Source: Tetrahymena thermophila SB210
Lineage: Eukaryota; Ciliophora; Oligohymenophorea; Hymenostomatida; Tetrahymenidae
DNA length: 64,000 bases
Assembly (NCBI RefSeq): GCF_000189635.1
Contig: NW_002476246.1
Coordinates: forward strand, 1,054,001 to 1,118,000
Reading direction: 5' to 3'
Each line of letters begins with the position of its first letter. Within the stretch, counting starts at the first letter, position 1. Under the pieces are notes generated by a model that saw only the letters and a list, made by a program, of their open reading frames with translations, had not been told where the DNA came from and did no database searches. Shown here one piece after another: positions 24,401 through 36,013 of this stretch. The position numbers were made by a program, and so were the translations under genes.

Positions 24401-27400
24401 ATTAAATGCATACAAAAACAAAGAAAAGTTTACTTAATTCAAAATTACATTTAAATTAAAAAAATTAACTCCGAATTTTTACGCACAAGAGAATGTATGA
24501 CCAAATCAATCAATTAATTAATAAATAGATCATTTATTATTATTTATCGTTCAAAATCTTATTTTTTTACCTTATTTTCCTCATCTATTTTAATTTCTCT
24601 GTTAAAAATAAATAAATATTTCCTCCCTCTCTCAACGTTCAAATATTATAAATAACCTTTGTTTATTTTTGAATTATTTAATTCAAATTTTAACTCTTTT
24701 AATCATTCAAATAGTTTTAAATAAACGTTAACAATTTTCCCAAAGTATTTTGAATTAATTATTTCCTTTTTTCAATCAGTAAAATTAAACAGCTTTTAGC
24801 AAATTCAAAAAACAATATTCAAATTTCTTTATAAAAGAAAAAAGGGTACAAATAGCAACAAATGGAATGAAATCGCAAAAGACCTTTACAACAGCTCTGC
24901 TTCCAAGACTTTCAGAAAAGGCAAGCAATGCAGAGAAAGATGGAACAACCATCTTGACCCTGATATGAAAAGGTAAATAAATAAATGAATCAATTCGAAC
25001 AATAATATTTTATCTTCATAAAATTATTAATTTTATGGTAAAAATGATGAAATGTAAATTAAAAACGATAAAAGTCAAAGTAAAATGATAAAAATTAAGT
25101 AAAAATGATTCAAATTATAGTAAATATCTTTCAAAGTAAAGCAAATATATTTCAAAGTAAAGTAAAAATTATTGACAATGAATGACTAAGGTTAAAGTAA
25201 AAAATGATGATAATACTACTACCAAACATATAAAAGAGTAAAATAAATGTTTGATCGATCTATATATATATTTTGATTTAAATTAGACAACAGTTGCAAG
25301 AATATATAATTTCGCATTAAAATTAAACATACTTATTTTACTGTAACTGAATTCGAGCTACTAAATATGTTAATACCATCATGTGAGATTCATGAATAAA
25401 TAAATCAATAAATATTGTGATGATTTGTAAATTTATTTCTTATAAAAGAAAAGATAAATGAAAAATTGAATATTGCGGATGTAAATAAAGCCAATAGAAA
25501 ATAGTTAATTGATTGATCGATTGAATCAATGATTTCGCATGAATTTTTTTTATTTAGATATGAATTACTCTATATCATTTATTCCTTAGAAATATCAAAA
25601 CAAACTAAATTTAGGAATTATTCATTCATTTTTTCAGATACATATTAATAAAAGTAACCAAATTTTTTTTAAAAGAATGAGTTTTGGAAATAAGTAATAA
25701 ATTCTTAATAAATAGAAAAAAAGATTTATCTTTGCTCATTAAATATTTTTAAGTGAATAAAAGAGTGTTTTTATTAGTGTTTTAGTTAAAGCTTTCATTA
25801 TAAATACTTTATTACTGTGGAAAAAAACACTTAGGTATGAAAAGAAGCAATATTAAATTAAATCACAATATTTAGTGACTTACAGTTTAGAAAAAGATTG
25901 CACGGTCTTTTATTTTATTACTGGTGTTTATCAAATTACTGTCTTCTTTTCAATTTTACAAAAAAAAAATCCACAAAAAGTATTTCAATTTTTTCGCTCA
26001 CTTATCTAACAACAATTTGTATTTCATCAAAAATTTTATTAATTTAGCTTTAATCAGAAATCTTATTTCATAACTTGAATCTTTCTTTCAATCCAGTAAA
26101 TAAAATTCTAAAATATCAAAAAGGGGTTAATGGACTGACGAGGAAGACCTCCATTTGCTCCAACTCTCATATGAAAACGGTAGTAAGTGGTCTTATATTG
26201 CTAAACAGCTGAAGGAGCGTACTGAAAATGCAGTCAAGAATCGTTATAAAAGTCTTCTCAGGAAGGAAGAGAAAGAGAATAAAGTCCAAAGCTAACAATC
26301 GTTGATCAGTTTGTCATAGTGCTCTCTTGAGATCATCTCTTCAAGCTCATCCACACAGATCATACTTACTCCCACATTCGCTTAATCTATGAAGTCTCCT
26401 CCTACATCCCCAGAATAAAATAAGATATTTAATATAATTATCAAATTGATGAATAAAATCAGCTTTGATTGCATGAATCCTCAAAGTGCATCAAGCCAGA
26501 ACAGATAACAAGATGAAAGAATAGAAGAGGAAGACTCCGAAGACGAATGCGATGATTAAAATGATAATGACGAAGATTAAGACGGAGAAAGTCATTCATC
26601 AAAGTCCAATTCTAAGAATTAAAACAAAAAGAAAAATACTAGCCAAAAATAATCTCTTAAAGAAGAGAAAGAAGAAAAAATTCTATAGTAATAGCGCAAA
26701 TCCAGTAATGACACTGAAATGTAAATTGAGACAAAGAATGAGAACACTCCAACAGCAGCCAATACAGAATGCAACACTACAGAACTCCACTTGAGTGACA
26801 ACAAAGTGACCACTTAATCCACAATCTTCACTCCTTCAAGCTCACCAAATAGAGCATTCTCTCATACAAAAAACGATGATGAAAACAATATCAATAAGTA
26901 ACAAGTTTATCACACTTCTATTTTTGGATAAAAAAATGATGGAGAAAGCTATGTCAACTAAGATGATGTAACAACTGCTAACAACATTTGCTAAAATAAG
27001 ACCAAAAAAGCAGAATAGAAGACAAAAAAACCTGTCAAGCAATCTAGAAAAAAAAAATAAGATGCTGAGTCTAATGGAAATGATGAATGTAAAAAGGGAA
27101 GTGTTAGCACATTTTCAGATGCATTGATGTTTTAACCTATTTTATCTAATTCTCGCTCTTCTTCTCCTTCTTTAGCCAATAATAACAATGGAGAAGCTAG
27201 CTGCAAGAATGCTAAAAAGAAAAGGCAATAGAAGCTAGAGAAAAATGATACTTTGTCCCTAACAACAGCAAGCACTGCAACAAACAGGGACAGTACTTTC
27301 AATTCAAAAAAAATAAATTCTTTTATTTAAAGAAATTCAATTAAGAGTTGCAGCACTCCTATAGGGTCTAATTCCGGATTCAACCCTTACTATTCTAGCA

Positions 27401-28352
27401 ACGCTGCACCTAGTCCAAGTACTATGCTAATGAATTAGCTTAGCAGTTTTCATATTCATAGCACAGAAAATACACCTTCTTCTACAAATACTAAGAGAAG
27501 AAATACATATAGTACTACAGACTTTCAATCAGCTGCTTACCTTGAAAAAAGAAGATATGTTAATAAATTGGCAGACGATGAATCAGAAAACAGTCAAGAA
27601 GAAGAAAGAGGTAATTTTAATTAATTTAAAATTGTATGATATTCAAAATTAATTTTAAATTCTGTAATATAAATAAAGGCTAGAGAACTAAAAAAATAAT
27701 TGTACTAGCTGGAAATGGAAATAAGATATACGGAGAGTTTAGTTAAAATATTGCTACAATTGAAGAAAGTGATGAAACAAACATTAAAAAAATGGAAATA
27801 GAGCAAGATTCCATGAGTCAGAATCAAATTATTGGACTTAATTTGCAATAACAAAATCTATTACACTCATCCAGTTCTGAAGAAAACATGGTTAATAATG
27901 AAAATTTAAACAACATTAACATTATCAAAAAAACCTGCTCTTCATAAAGCAACTCCAATAACTTGAAATTTAGTGGAAACAATAGTGCATTCAAGCAATT
28001 CGGCTCATCTCCTCTTCAAGGATCTATTTTCAAACCATAATAAACTATTTAGCTACATTCTCAACTATCTCCTCTTTCTAATTCCTCAATCATTCAGGAA
28101 ACCATGAATAATTCTCCATTGAATTCTGAGCTCTTAATATAAAAACTCAGCCAATCTAACTTCTCCTCTCTTTGCAGTCCTTAAGCTAAGTAACAACCTA
28201 ACTTAGTTGCAAATTTAGCATCCTAAATACCTCTCACCTCCAAGCCAGAATCATTTCAAAACAAAGGATTTTAAAAAAATAAAAACTTCAAATAACCATC
28301 TCTTTTCTAGCCAACTAATCCCTAAATGATACTAACCAATAACCAACAATGA
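21460..28352 (+). CDS. Three-repeat Myb (R1R2R3) transcription factor
   Basis: Exons: 21460-21734 (probable), 22481-22598, 22681-22800, 23027-23175, 24838-24972, 26124-27610, 27679-28352, all phase-consistent, about 985 residues. R1 is split: KKNWTDDETSLLLW starts it, and SEETWMEIAKM to LRWLYLKKN ends it after an insertion of about 60 residues. R2 is canonical: TPWTEEEDQKLKEII, then KWNEIAKDL and GKQCRERWNNHLDPDM. R3 follows: GQWTDEEDLHLLQLSYENG, then KWSYIAKQL and TENAVKNRYKSLL. The R2 and R3 recognition helices closely match animal c-Myb. The large C-terminal region is Ser/Asn/Gln-rich with acidic and Lys-rich patches, consistent with a regulatory tail. It should act in the nucleus as a sequence-specific DNA-binding factor. 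The first exon is supported by codon quality and splice phase only; the gene is firm from the ATG at 22491. Two large introns (1.66 and 1.15 kb) interrupt R2 and the R2-R3 junction. Confidence 0.85.
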
Positions 28353-29400
28353 AAGCAAACAACCAAATAAATATTAAAACATAACTGACTGCTTTGAATC
28401 AAACATTAAAAAATATATAAATACTTTAAAAACTTCGATAAAAACACAAAGAAACAACAAACAATAAAGCAACCAATCAAAAAATTTATTAAAAACCAAT
28501 CTAAATTAACTTATAATGAAAATCTCATACATACATATATACATTTAAATTTATTAAATCCTAATATAATACTTACAAAAGAGATTAACAAAAAGTTTAA
28601 AACATAAGATTAATCAATTGACTAATTGAATGAAACTCTAAAATTAATTATTGTTATCCAGCATATATTAAATTAATCTAAAAACAATTAAAGTAACTAA
28701 CTAAGTTAAAGAGTAAAATTGATTAAAATCAAATTCTCTAAAACTCGAACTCGAGTTTTATCTACTCTTTAACTATAAATCCATCTATCTATCTATCCAT
28801 CCCATCGATTGATTCATCCATCTACATATAAATCCATCCATACATACACACACACATATATTGATACATTCTAATAAAATTAATTAATTATATTAGCTTA
28901 TAAAATAAAAAAGAAAACAACCAAACAAACAAAAAAGAAAACAAAAAACAAAAGACTAGAATCATAAAAAAATAAATAAATAACGTATTTTAAAACTCTA
29001 AATACTATTGCTATTATTTAACCATTTCACCCGATAGTATGAGAATATAAATTCATTAATATTATAAATATAAATAACTTAATATAATTTATACCTCTAT
29101 ATCAATCAATATTTTATTTTACTATTCTAATTAAAATACTGAAACTTCATTCTTAAATCCTTCATTATTTATTTCTATTGACTTAAGTCAGCTTTTATTA
29201 ATATTTAATCAAATTGTCTTCATATTCTTTTATTTCTTTTTACACATTTTTAATATGTAATAATTTTCATCATATAAAATATTTTGGTTTTTAAAATTTA
29301 TTAAATTATTACAGAGCAATTTTTTTAATATTTAAACCAAATTAATTCTTAATTAAGTTACTAATATTAAAAATAAAAATCTTCTATAAATTTATTTATT

Positions 29401-29433
<33 letters not shown>

Positions 29434-30056
29434 GATTGTTTTGTAATATATTTCAAGAATAGAGCTTACTTTCTAACATAAAAACAGTAATTAATTGACT
29501 GGTATAATATATAATAATGCTTTTTTTTTAATTTATGAATTTTGATATATTTTATTTTACTTATGTCATTTATTAATGATATATTGATTGGGTTTTTCTA
29601 ATAATAATTAAAATATCTATTTTTATATTTACTAAAAAAGAATATTTTTTTATTTAAATAATAATGTTTTATTTGATTTTAGTTGTTACATTTGAAATAT
29701 TTTTATTGATTGATTTATTTATTTAAATTCGTATTATTTACTTTTTCACCAAAATTAAAATTGTTTAAATTGTAAATTTCTTTAATTTGATTAATTGTAT
29801 GGTTTAATATAAATTTCTTACAAAAATCATAATTTAAATTTAATATCCTGCTTATTATTTCTATTTAGGTTTTTCAATTTATTAGATTTTGTGGTGCTAA
29901 ATATTAAAACAAAGTTTAATATTTTAATAAAAAATAATAATTTAAATTTAATTCAAATATTAAGGATTATTTAATTTACTTTTTTAAAGACATAATACAA
30001 TTAAAATAGGATTAAAATTGAAAATATAAATTATGATTGCAATTAACAAAGCTAAA
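28353..30056. other. Convergent intergenic spacer
   Basis: AT-rich sequence between the 3' ends of the Myb gene (+) and the LRR-like gene (-). It contains a GATA tetranucleotide run at about 29402-29434. No gene or RNA was seen. Confidence 0.6.
29402..29434. repeat. GATA tetranucleotide microsatellite
   Basis: About eight tandem copies of AGAT in intergenic sequence, seen directly. Confidence 0.95.
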
Positions 30057-31448
30057 TCAGTTTTATACTTTATTTAATTTCCAGTTGATTGAAATTTATT
30101 TTTCGTTGCTTTTGATTATTTTTGGTTGTTAAATCTACTTTTAAGAGTTGTTATTTTCTTAATTAAATTAATATTTTTAATCCTTTTTAGCAGTTTTATG
30201 AGTTAGCATTGCTATTTTTAACCAAATACTTTCAGCAAAAAGAGGCTTTGATAGCAAGAATTTATCAAATAAGTCTTCAGCTTGTATTTGAGATAGCTGT
30301 AAAAATTTTGTTGATTTTATTAAATAAATCAGCTTTTTCTTTTAAAGGATAGTTTTCTCAGATAAAACAATACGATTGGATAATTTATCCTAGATTTTAA
30401 ATTTTGATAAGTATTTGGATGAAATAAGTGTTTCGAAGTAATAAAAAATGGAGTAAATATCTAGCTAGAATGATAAAGTTGTCATAATTTGTACTCTTAC
30501 AATACTTTGCATTGTTTTTATGGAATTGCAGATTTATTTATATTCTTATAAGGATAGATTTTCTAAAGTAAGTTAGATGTTATTTAATAATTAACATTTC
30601 AAGAAAATAATAGCCATAAATTATTTATCAATCCAATTAGAATCAATTATTAAAGATACTAATTTTGAAGGTTATTCTAAATTAATTTCTTAACTCATTT
30701 CATAAGGACTAATTTCACTTGAAAAAGGAATCTTTAGTTCCAAGTGAGACAGGTTTGGATAGCTTAATTTATCCAAAAAGAAAGATTTACATTCAGTATC
30801 AAGTGTCTTATACTCCTCGCTATCTGTTTGTTTCAAATCGAAATAGTAACCTTAGAAACATACTGATAAAAACTAGAGAGTATTTCTACATTTTTGAATA
30901 GATTGATTAAGCAACTTAAGCGATTTGACAGTTAAATATTCATAATCAAAATTTTATTTTTTATAATTGCAATCAAAAAGCAATTGCAAATGTGTCAGAT
31001 TTACTGCATTTTCAAAATAAATTGGCCAATTTTCAAAGCTGAAATCATTGATATAAATATTAGGATTTCGAAAATCTAAAATTAACTACTTTAAATGCTG
31101 TTTAGATAAAATACAGTCAATCATCTTGTTCCAGCAGCTGTCTTGCTGCTAAATGACTTATTTATGAAATTCGGATATCTATTTTTCTTCAGGGTTCATA
31201 AAATAATTTATCCTCACTCTTTAGTTATCGAAAATTATATGCAAAATCTAAAGTTTTTACAGCTTTGATAGATTGTCTACAAAATTATTGAGCTGCTTAG
31301 CACTTGAAACATTTTTAAGAAAAAGTTTTAGCTTTGTAAGCTCATCAAAAGATCCCTATTGTATAACTAGTTCAAAGAGGGAGAGTAGAAATTAATCTTA
31401 TAACTAAGTTAAAATTTGCTAAGTTATTTATTTGCTAATGATATCCAT
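30057..31448 (-). CDS. Divergent LRR-like protein, 463 residues, intronless
   Basis: One uninterrupted ciliate-code frame runs from ATG 31448 (MDIISKQITQQILTQL) to TGA 30059-30057. Repeated short hydrophobic strands of the kind seen in ciliate leucine-rich-repeat proteins recur: LTKLKLFLKNVSS, LQKLQILHIIFDN, LKQLILDFRNPN, LTHLQLLFDCN and LSHLELKIPF. They are irregularly spaced and end around residue 270. The C-terminal part (LIIDSNWIDKQFMAIIFLK onward) is Leu/Ile/Lys-rich without obvious repeats. There is no signal peptide. Unlike the two other LRR genes in this window it has no introns, so it may be a different subfamily. The role is unknown; LRR solenoids usually bind other proteins. Confidence 0.75.
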
Positions 31449-32165
31449 TTTATAAGTTTTTATTTTTATTTGCTCTAATACATAATTTTGATATTTACAA
31501 TAAATAACATCAAATATATTGATTATATGTATCTATGTATGTAGAATATTTGAAATAAGATAAACAGATAGATAGCAAAATTTTATGGAAAAGCATTAAT
31601 TAATCTTATTAAATGTATTTTTATATGTTAATGTTTACATAAATATCAATTTTATATAATCCAAATGATAATATTGTAATTTGAGTTTATACATTTAAAT
31701 ACTTAATTAAATATAGAAATTTTATATATTACAAAAAAAAATGTTAAAAAGAATAAGCTTAAAATATTTTCTTTCATTTTTGTTAAAAAACAAATTTATT
31801 TTTAGATTTAACTTTATTTATTCAAGGCAACAAAAATATCTAAAATGTGAGTTAGTTATTTTTAATTGTCTTTTGGTAAAATAAAATATGCGAAAATTAT
31901 ATTTTTAGCACTTTAAAGTATAAATCTTAACTATTTACTTGATAATCCCAGACATCTATCATCCATTTCTATTAGTTAAGTGGATTAAATGCTAGATGAA
32001 AGATTATTTATTATAAAATTTTGATCAAAATAAAAAAAACATTTAGTTAAAATCAAATTTGTTTCATAACTAAAGATACTTAGTATATAAATATATTATT
32101 TTTGTGATTATTATATTAGCTCTTTTATTTTCTTTTGAAAAATATTTTGGTAAAATTACATGACC
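31449..32165. other. Divergent spacer between LRR-like gene and tRNA
   Basis: AT-rich sequence with no coding signal. It presumably contains the LRR-like gene promoter. Confidence 0.6.
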
Positions 32166-32237
32166 GGTTCCATAGTATAGTGGTTAGTACTGGGGACTTT
32201 AAATCCCTTGACCTGGGTTCGAATCCCAGTGGGACCT
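32166..32237 (+). tRNA. tRNA-Gln, anticodon UUA (reads UAA)
   Basis: A complete 72-nt cloverleaf. The acceptor stem GGTTCCA pairs with TGGGACC (one G-T pair), with discriminator T. The D stem GTAT pairs with GTAC around an AGTGGTTA loop. The anticodon stem GGGGA/TCCCT encloses the 7-nt loop CTTTAAA, giving anticodon TTA at positions 34-36. The T stem CTGGG/CCCAG encloses TTCGAAT. The body matches eukaryotic tRNA-Gln, but the anticodon pairs with UAA, a stop in the standard code. Ciliates such as Tetrahymena use this tRNA (and, by wobble or a CUA isoacceptor, UAG) to insert Gln. Internal A-box-like (TAGTATAGTGG) and B-box (GGTTCGAATCC, 32217-32227) Pol III promoter elements are present. CCA is not encoded. 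No intron. Confidence 0.95.
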
Positions 32238-32245
32238 TTCTTTTT
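32237..32245 (+). terminator. RNA polymerase III T-run terminator
   Basis: TTTCTTTTT directly follows the tRNA 3' end; the run of five T at 32241-32245 is a standard Pol III termination signal. Confidence 0.85.
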
Positions 32246-32884
32246 ATTTTTATTCAAATTAATTAACAAAAGAAAATAATATCATAAAGATATACACTAT
32301 TCAACCTTTAGTTAAATATCATTTTTTTCTTTTAATATCTCATCTAGATGAAATAAATAAAAAAATAAAAATGTCTTCATTTATTTGACTGACATCTTAT
32401 GGTAAACTAAATTTTAATCGTTTCGATATGATTAAAGCTTTATTAAATATTCTTTTAATACAAAAATTGGATCCTCAATGAAAGTTACTTGAATTTATAA
32501 TCTAATGTTTGTAGACACTGAATTTATATTGATATTTATAATAAAAAGCAATTTAAACAAAATTCAATTTGATTGTCAAATAGAATATTTAGCATAAAAA
32601 ATTCTTTTATAAGCTTAATTATTTTGTATATTTAGACAGATATTTTTAATCATTTATATGTTTAGATTTGAGATTCTATGAGAGCCATTTAAAGTTATTA
32701 TTATTACAAGATTTTTAATATTAAAAATGCATATTCAATATGTGTTTTTATTGTTGTTAATTTTTGAAAACAAGTATTTTATAAAATTATTTTATCATAT
32801 TGAATTCAAAAATTAATCGACAATTATTTTATCTTAGATAACTAACTATGATAGACAATATTTTTAAAAATATTTTAAGTATCA

Positions 32885-32950
<66 letters not shown>

Positions 32951-33853
32951 ATTTTTAATTTATTTGATGTAGTACAAACCTGTAATAGATATGAAAATAA
33001 AATACTTTTTTTTTTGATTTCTTAAAAAATAAAATTCTTTTATTTATAAATCATGTATTAACTTATTAACTTAGAAAGTTCTATCTATGAGTTAGTTTTA
33101 TAGCCATTTATTTGTAGGTAGAAGCTAATGAGCTTTGACCAATATTTATTGAGAAGGAATTAAAGAACGCAGATTTAGTTGAAGCCAAAGGATTTATAAA
33201 GTGGATATAAAATTAATTAGATACTTTTTACCTTTTTATTTTTTTTTTTTCTGCATAAAGCTTTTTCTAAATGTTTACAAAATTAACATAAAACGTAAAT
33301 ATTAAAAAAATAATTTTATTTGGATAGAAAGCTAATAATAGCTCTTTGGATTTTGGATGAAGCACAAAAATGAAACCTTATTTATTTTCGTAAATTTTGA
33401 TCGTTTACTGTCTTATTGATAGTTGAATACAATGAATTTTTAAAAGAATTCAAAAAATATAATAAAAGGATGTATACGATTGAAATGTGCTTATGAAATT
33501 TATATTTGTTAAATACAAAGAGAGATAGATAGATAAACAGACTAATTGTCTGACAAATATATCAAAAGCGTCTCGATTTTTCATATCAGAAAAAAAGGAT
33601 ATTAATGTGGCGATTTAGAACATTTATCATATATTAATAATAAAATATCTAGTTTGAGTGATTGGAGAAAGATCTTAAAGCAAATAAATAAATAAATCAA
33701 TTAATTAATTGATTGATTTAAAAAGATCTGACTAATTTCATTTGGATTTTATAATTATTTATAACTCATTTAATTACTAATTTAATCAACAAGATTGATA
33801 AAAAGCAGTAAATAAAACCCAATAGATTTAATTTAGAAAGTATCAATTGAAAA
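32246..33853. other. Spacer between tRNA and p80
   Basis: 1.6 kb of AT-rich sequence with a long TATC microsatellite at 32885-32951. No gene was seen. The p80 promoter should lie at its right end. Confidence 0.6.
32885..32951. repeat. Long TATC microsatellite
   Basis: About sixteen uninterrupted copies of ATCT, the longest simple repeat in the window. Confidence 0.95.
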
Positions 33854-36013
33854 ATGGAAATTGAAAACAACTAAGCACAATAGCCAAAAGCCGAAAAATT
33901 GTGGTGGGAACTTGAATTAGAGATGCAAGAAAACCAAAATGATATATAAGTTAGGGTTAAGATTGACGATCCTAAGCAATATCTCGTGAACGTCACTGCA
34001 GCATGTTTGTTGTAGGAAGGTAGTTACTACTAAGATAAAGATGAAAGAAGATATATCATCACTAAAGCACTTCTTGAGGTGGCTGAGTCTGATCCTGAGT
34101 TCATCTGCTAGTTGGCAGTCTACATCCGTAATGAACTTTACATCAGAACTACCACTAACTACATTGTAGCATTTTGTGTTGTCCACAAGAATACTCAACC
34201 ATTCATCGAAAAGTACTTCAACAAAGCAGTACTTTTGCCTAATGACTTACTGGAAGTCTGTGAATTTGCATAGGTTCTCTATATTTTTGATGCAACTGAA
34301 TTCAAAAATTTGTATCTTGATAGGATACTTTCATAAGATATTCGTAAGGAACTCACTTTCCGTAAGTGTTTACAAAGATGCGTCAGAAGCAAGTTTTCTG
34401 AATTCAACGAATACTAACTTGGTAAGTATTGCACTGAATCCTAACGTAAGAAAACAATGTTCCGTTACCTCTCAGTTACCAACAAGTAAAAGTGGGATTA
34501 AACTAAGAAGAAGAGAAAAGAGAATCTCTTAACCAAACTTTAGGCAATAAAGGAATCTGAAGATAAGTCCAAGAGAGAAACTGGAGACATAATGAACGTT
34601 GAAGATGCAATCAAGGCTTTAAAACCAGCAGTTATGAAGAAAATAGCCAAGAGATAGAATGCCATGAAGAAACACATGAAGGCACCTAAAATTCCTAACT
34701 CTACCTTGGAATCAAAGTACTTGACCTTCAAGGATCTCATTAAGTTCTGCCATATTTCTGAGCCTAAAGAAAGAGTCTATAAGATCCTTGGTAAAAAATA
34801 CCCTAAGACCGAAGAGGAATACAAAGCAGCCTTTGGTGATTCTGCATCTGCACCCTTCAATCCTGAATTGGCTGGAAAGCGTATGAAGATTGAAATCTCT
34901 AAAACATGGGAAAATGAACTCAGTGCAAAAGGCAACACTGCTGAGGTTTGGGATAATTTAATTTCAAGCAATTAACTCCCATATATGGCCATGTTACGTA
35001 ACTTGTCTAACATCTTAAAAGCCGGTGTTTCAGATACTACACACTCTATTGTGATCAACAAGATTTGTGAGCCCAAGGCCGTTGAGAACTCCAAGATGTT
35101 CCCTCTTCAATTCTTTAGTGCCATTGAAGCTGTTAATGAAGCAGTTACTAAGGGATTCAAGGCCAAGAAGAGAGAAAATATGAATCTTAAAGGTCAAATC
35201 GAAGCAGTAAAGGAAGTTGTTGAAAAAACCGATGAAGAGAAGAAAGATATGGAGTTGGAGTAAACCGAAGAAGGAGAATTTGTTAAAGTCAACGAAGGAA
35301 TTGGCAAGCAATACATTAACTCCATTGAACTTGCAATCAAGATAGCAGTTAACAAGAATTTAGATGAAATCAAAGGACACACTGCAATCTTCTCTGATGT
35401 TTCTGGTTCTATGAGTACCTCAATGTCAGGTGGAGCCAAGAAGTATGGTTCCGTTCGTACTTGTCTCGAGTGTGCATTAGTCCTTGGTTTGATGGTAAAA
35501 TAACGTTGTGAAAAGTCCTCATTCTACATCTTCAGTTCACCTAGTTCTCAATGCAATAAGTGTTACTTAGAAGTTGATCTCCCTGGAGACGAACTCCGTC
35601 CTTCTATGTAAAAACTTTTGCAAGAGAAAGGAAAACTTGGTGGTGGTACTGATTTCCCCTATGAGTGCATTGATGAATGGACAAAGAATAAAACTCACGT
35701 AGACAATATCGTTATTTTGTCTGATATGATGATTGCAGAAGGATATTCAGATATCAATGTTAGAGGCAGTTCCATTGTTAACAGCATCAAAAAGTACAAG
35801 GATGAAGTAAATCCTAACATTAAAATCTTTGCAGTTGACTTAGAAGGTTACGGAAAGTGCCTTAATCTAGGTGATGAGTTCAATGAAAACAACTACATCA
35901 AGATATTCGGTATGAGCGATTCAATCTTAAAGTTCATTTCAGCCAAGCAAGGAGGAGCAAATATGGTCGAAGTTATCAAAAACTTTGCCCTTCAAAAAAT
36001 AGGACAAAAGTGA
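33854..36013 (+). CDS. TAP80: Telomerase-associated protein p80 (TROVE + vWA)
   Basis: One exon from ATG 33854 to TGA 36011-36013 encodes 719 residues, starting [19 protein letters not shown] recognise this as Tetrahymena p80, first purified with telomerase activity together with p95 and related to animal TEP1. Residues about 30-430 form a TROVE RNA-binding module as in Ro60 and TEP1 ([33 protein letters not shown]), with a Lys-rich insert. Residues about 505-715 form a von Willebrand factor A domain with an intact [12 protein letters not shown] at 515, the Thr of GGGTD at 599 and the Asp of ILSDMM at 624. Later genetic work showed p80/p95 are not the catalytic core but affect telomere length and micronuclear stability. 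Codon use is more GC-rich and biased than in neighbouring genes, suggesting higher expression. It has no introns. Confidence 0.95.

Noticed and set aside
32885..32951. Regular direct repeats suggestive of a CRISPR-type array
   Set aside because: It is a pure 4-bp microsatellite without spacers, in a eukaryotic genome.
34176..35439. Several overlapping frames on both strands around p80
   Set aside because: They are shadows of the continuous p80 reading frame.
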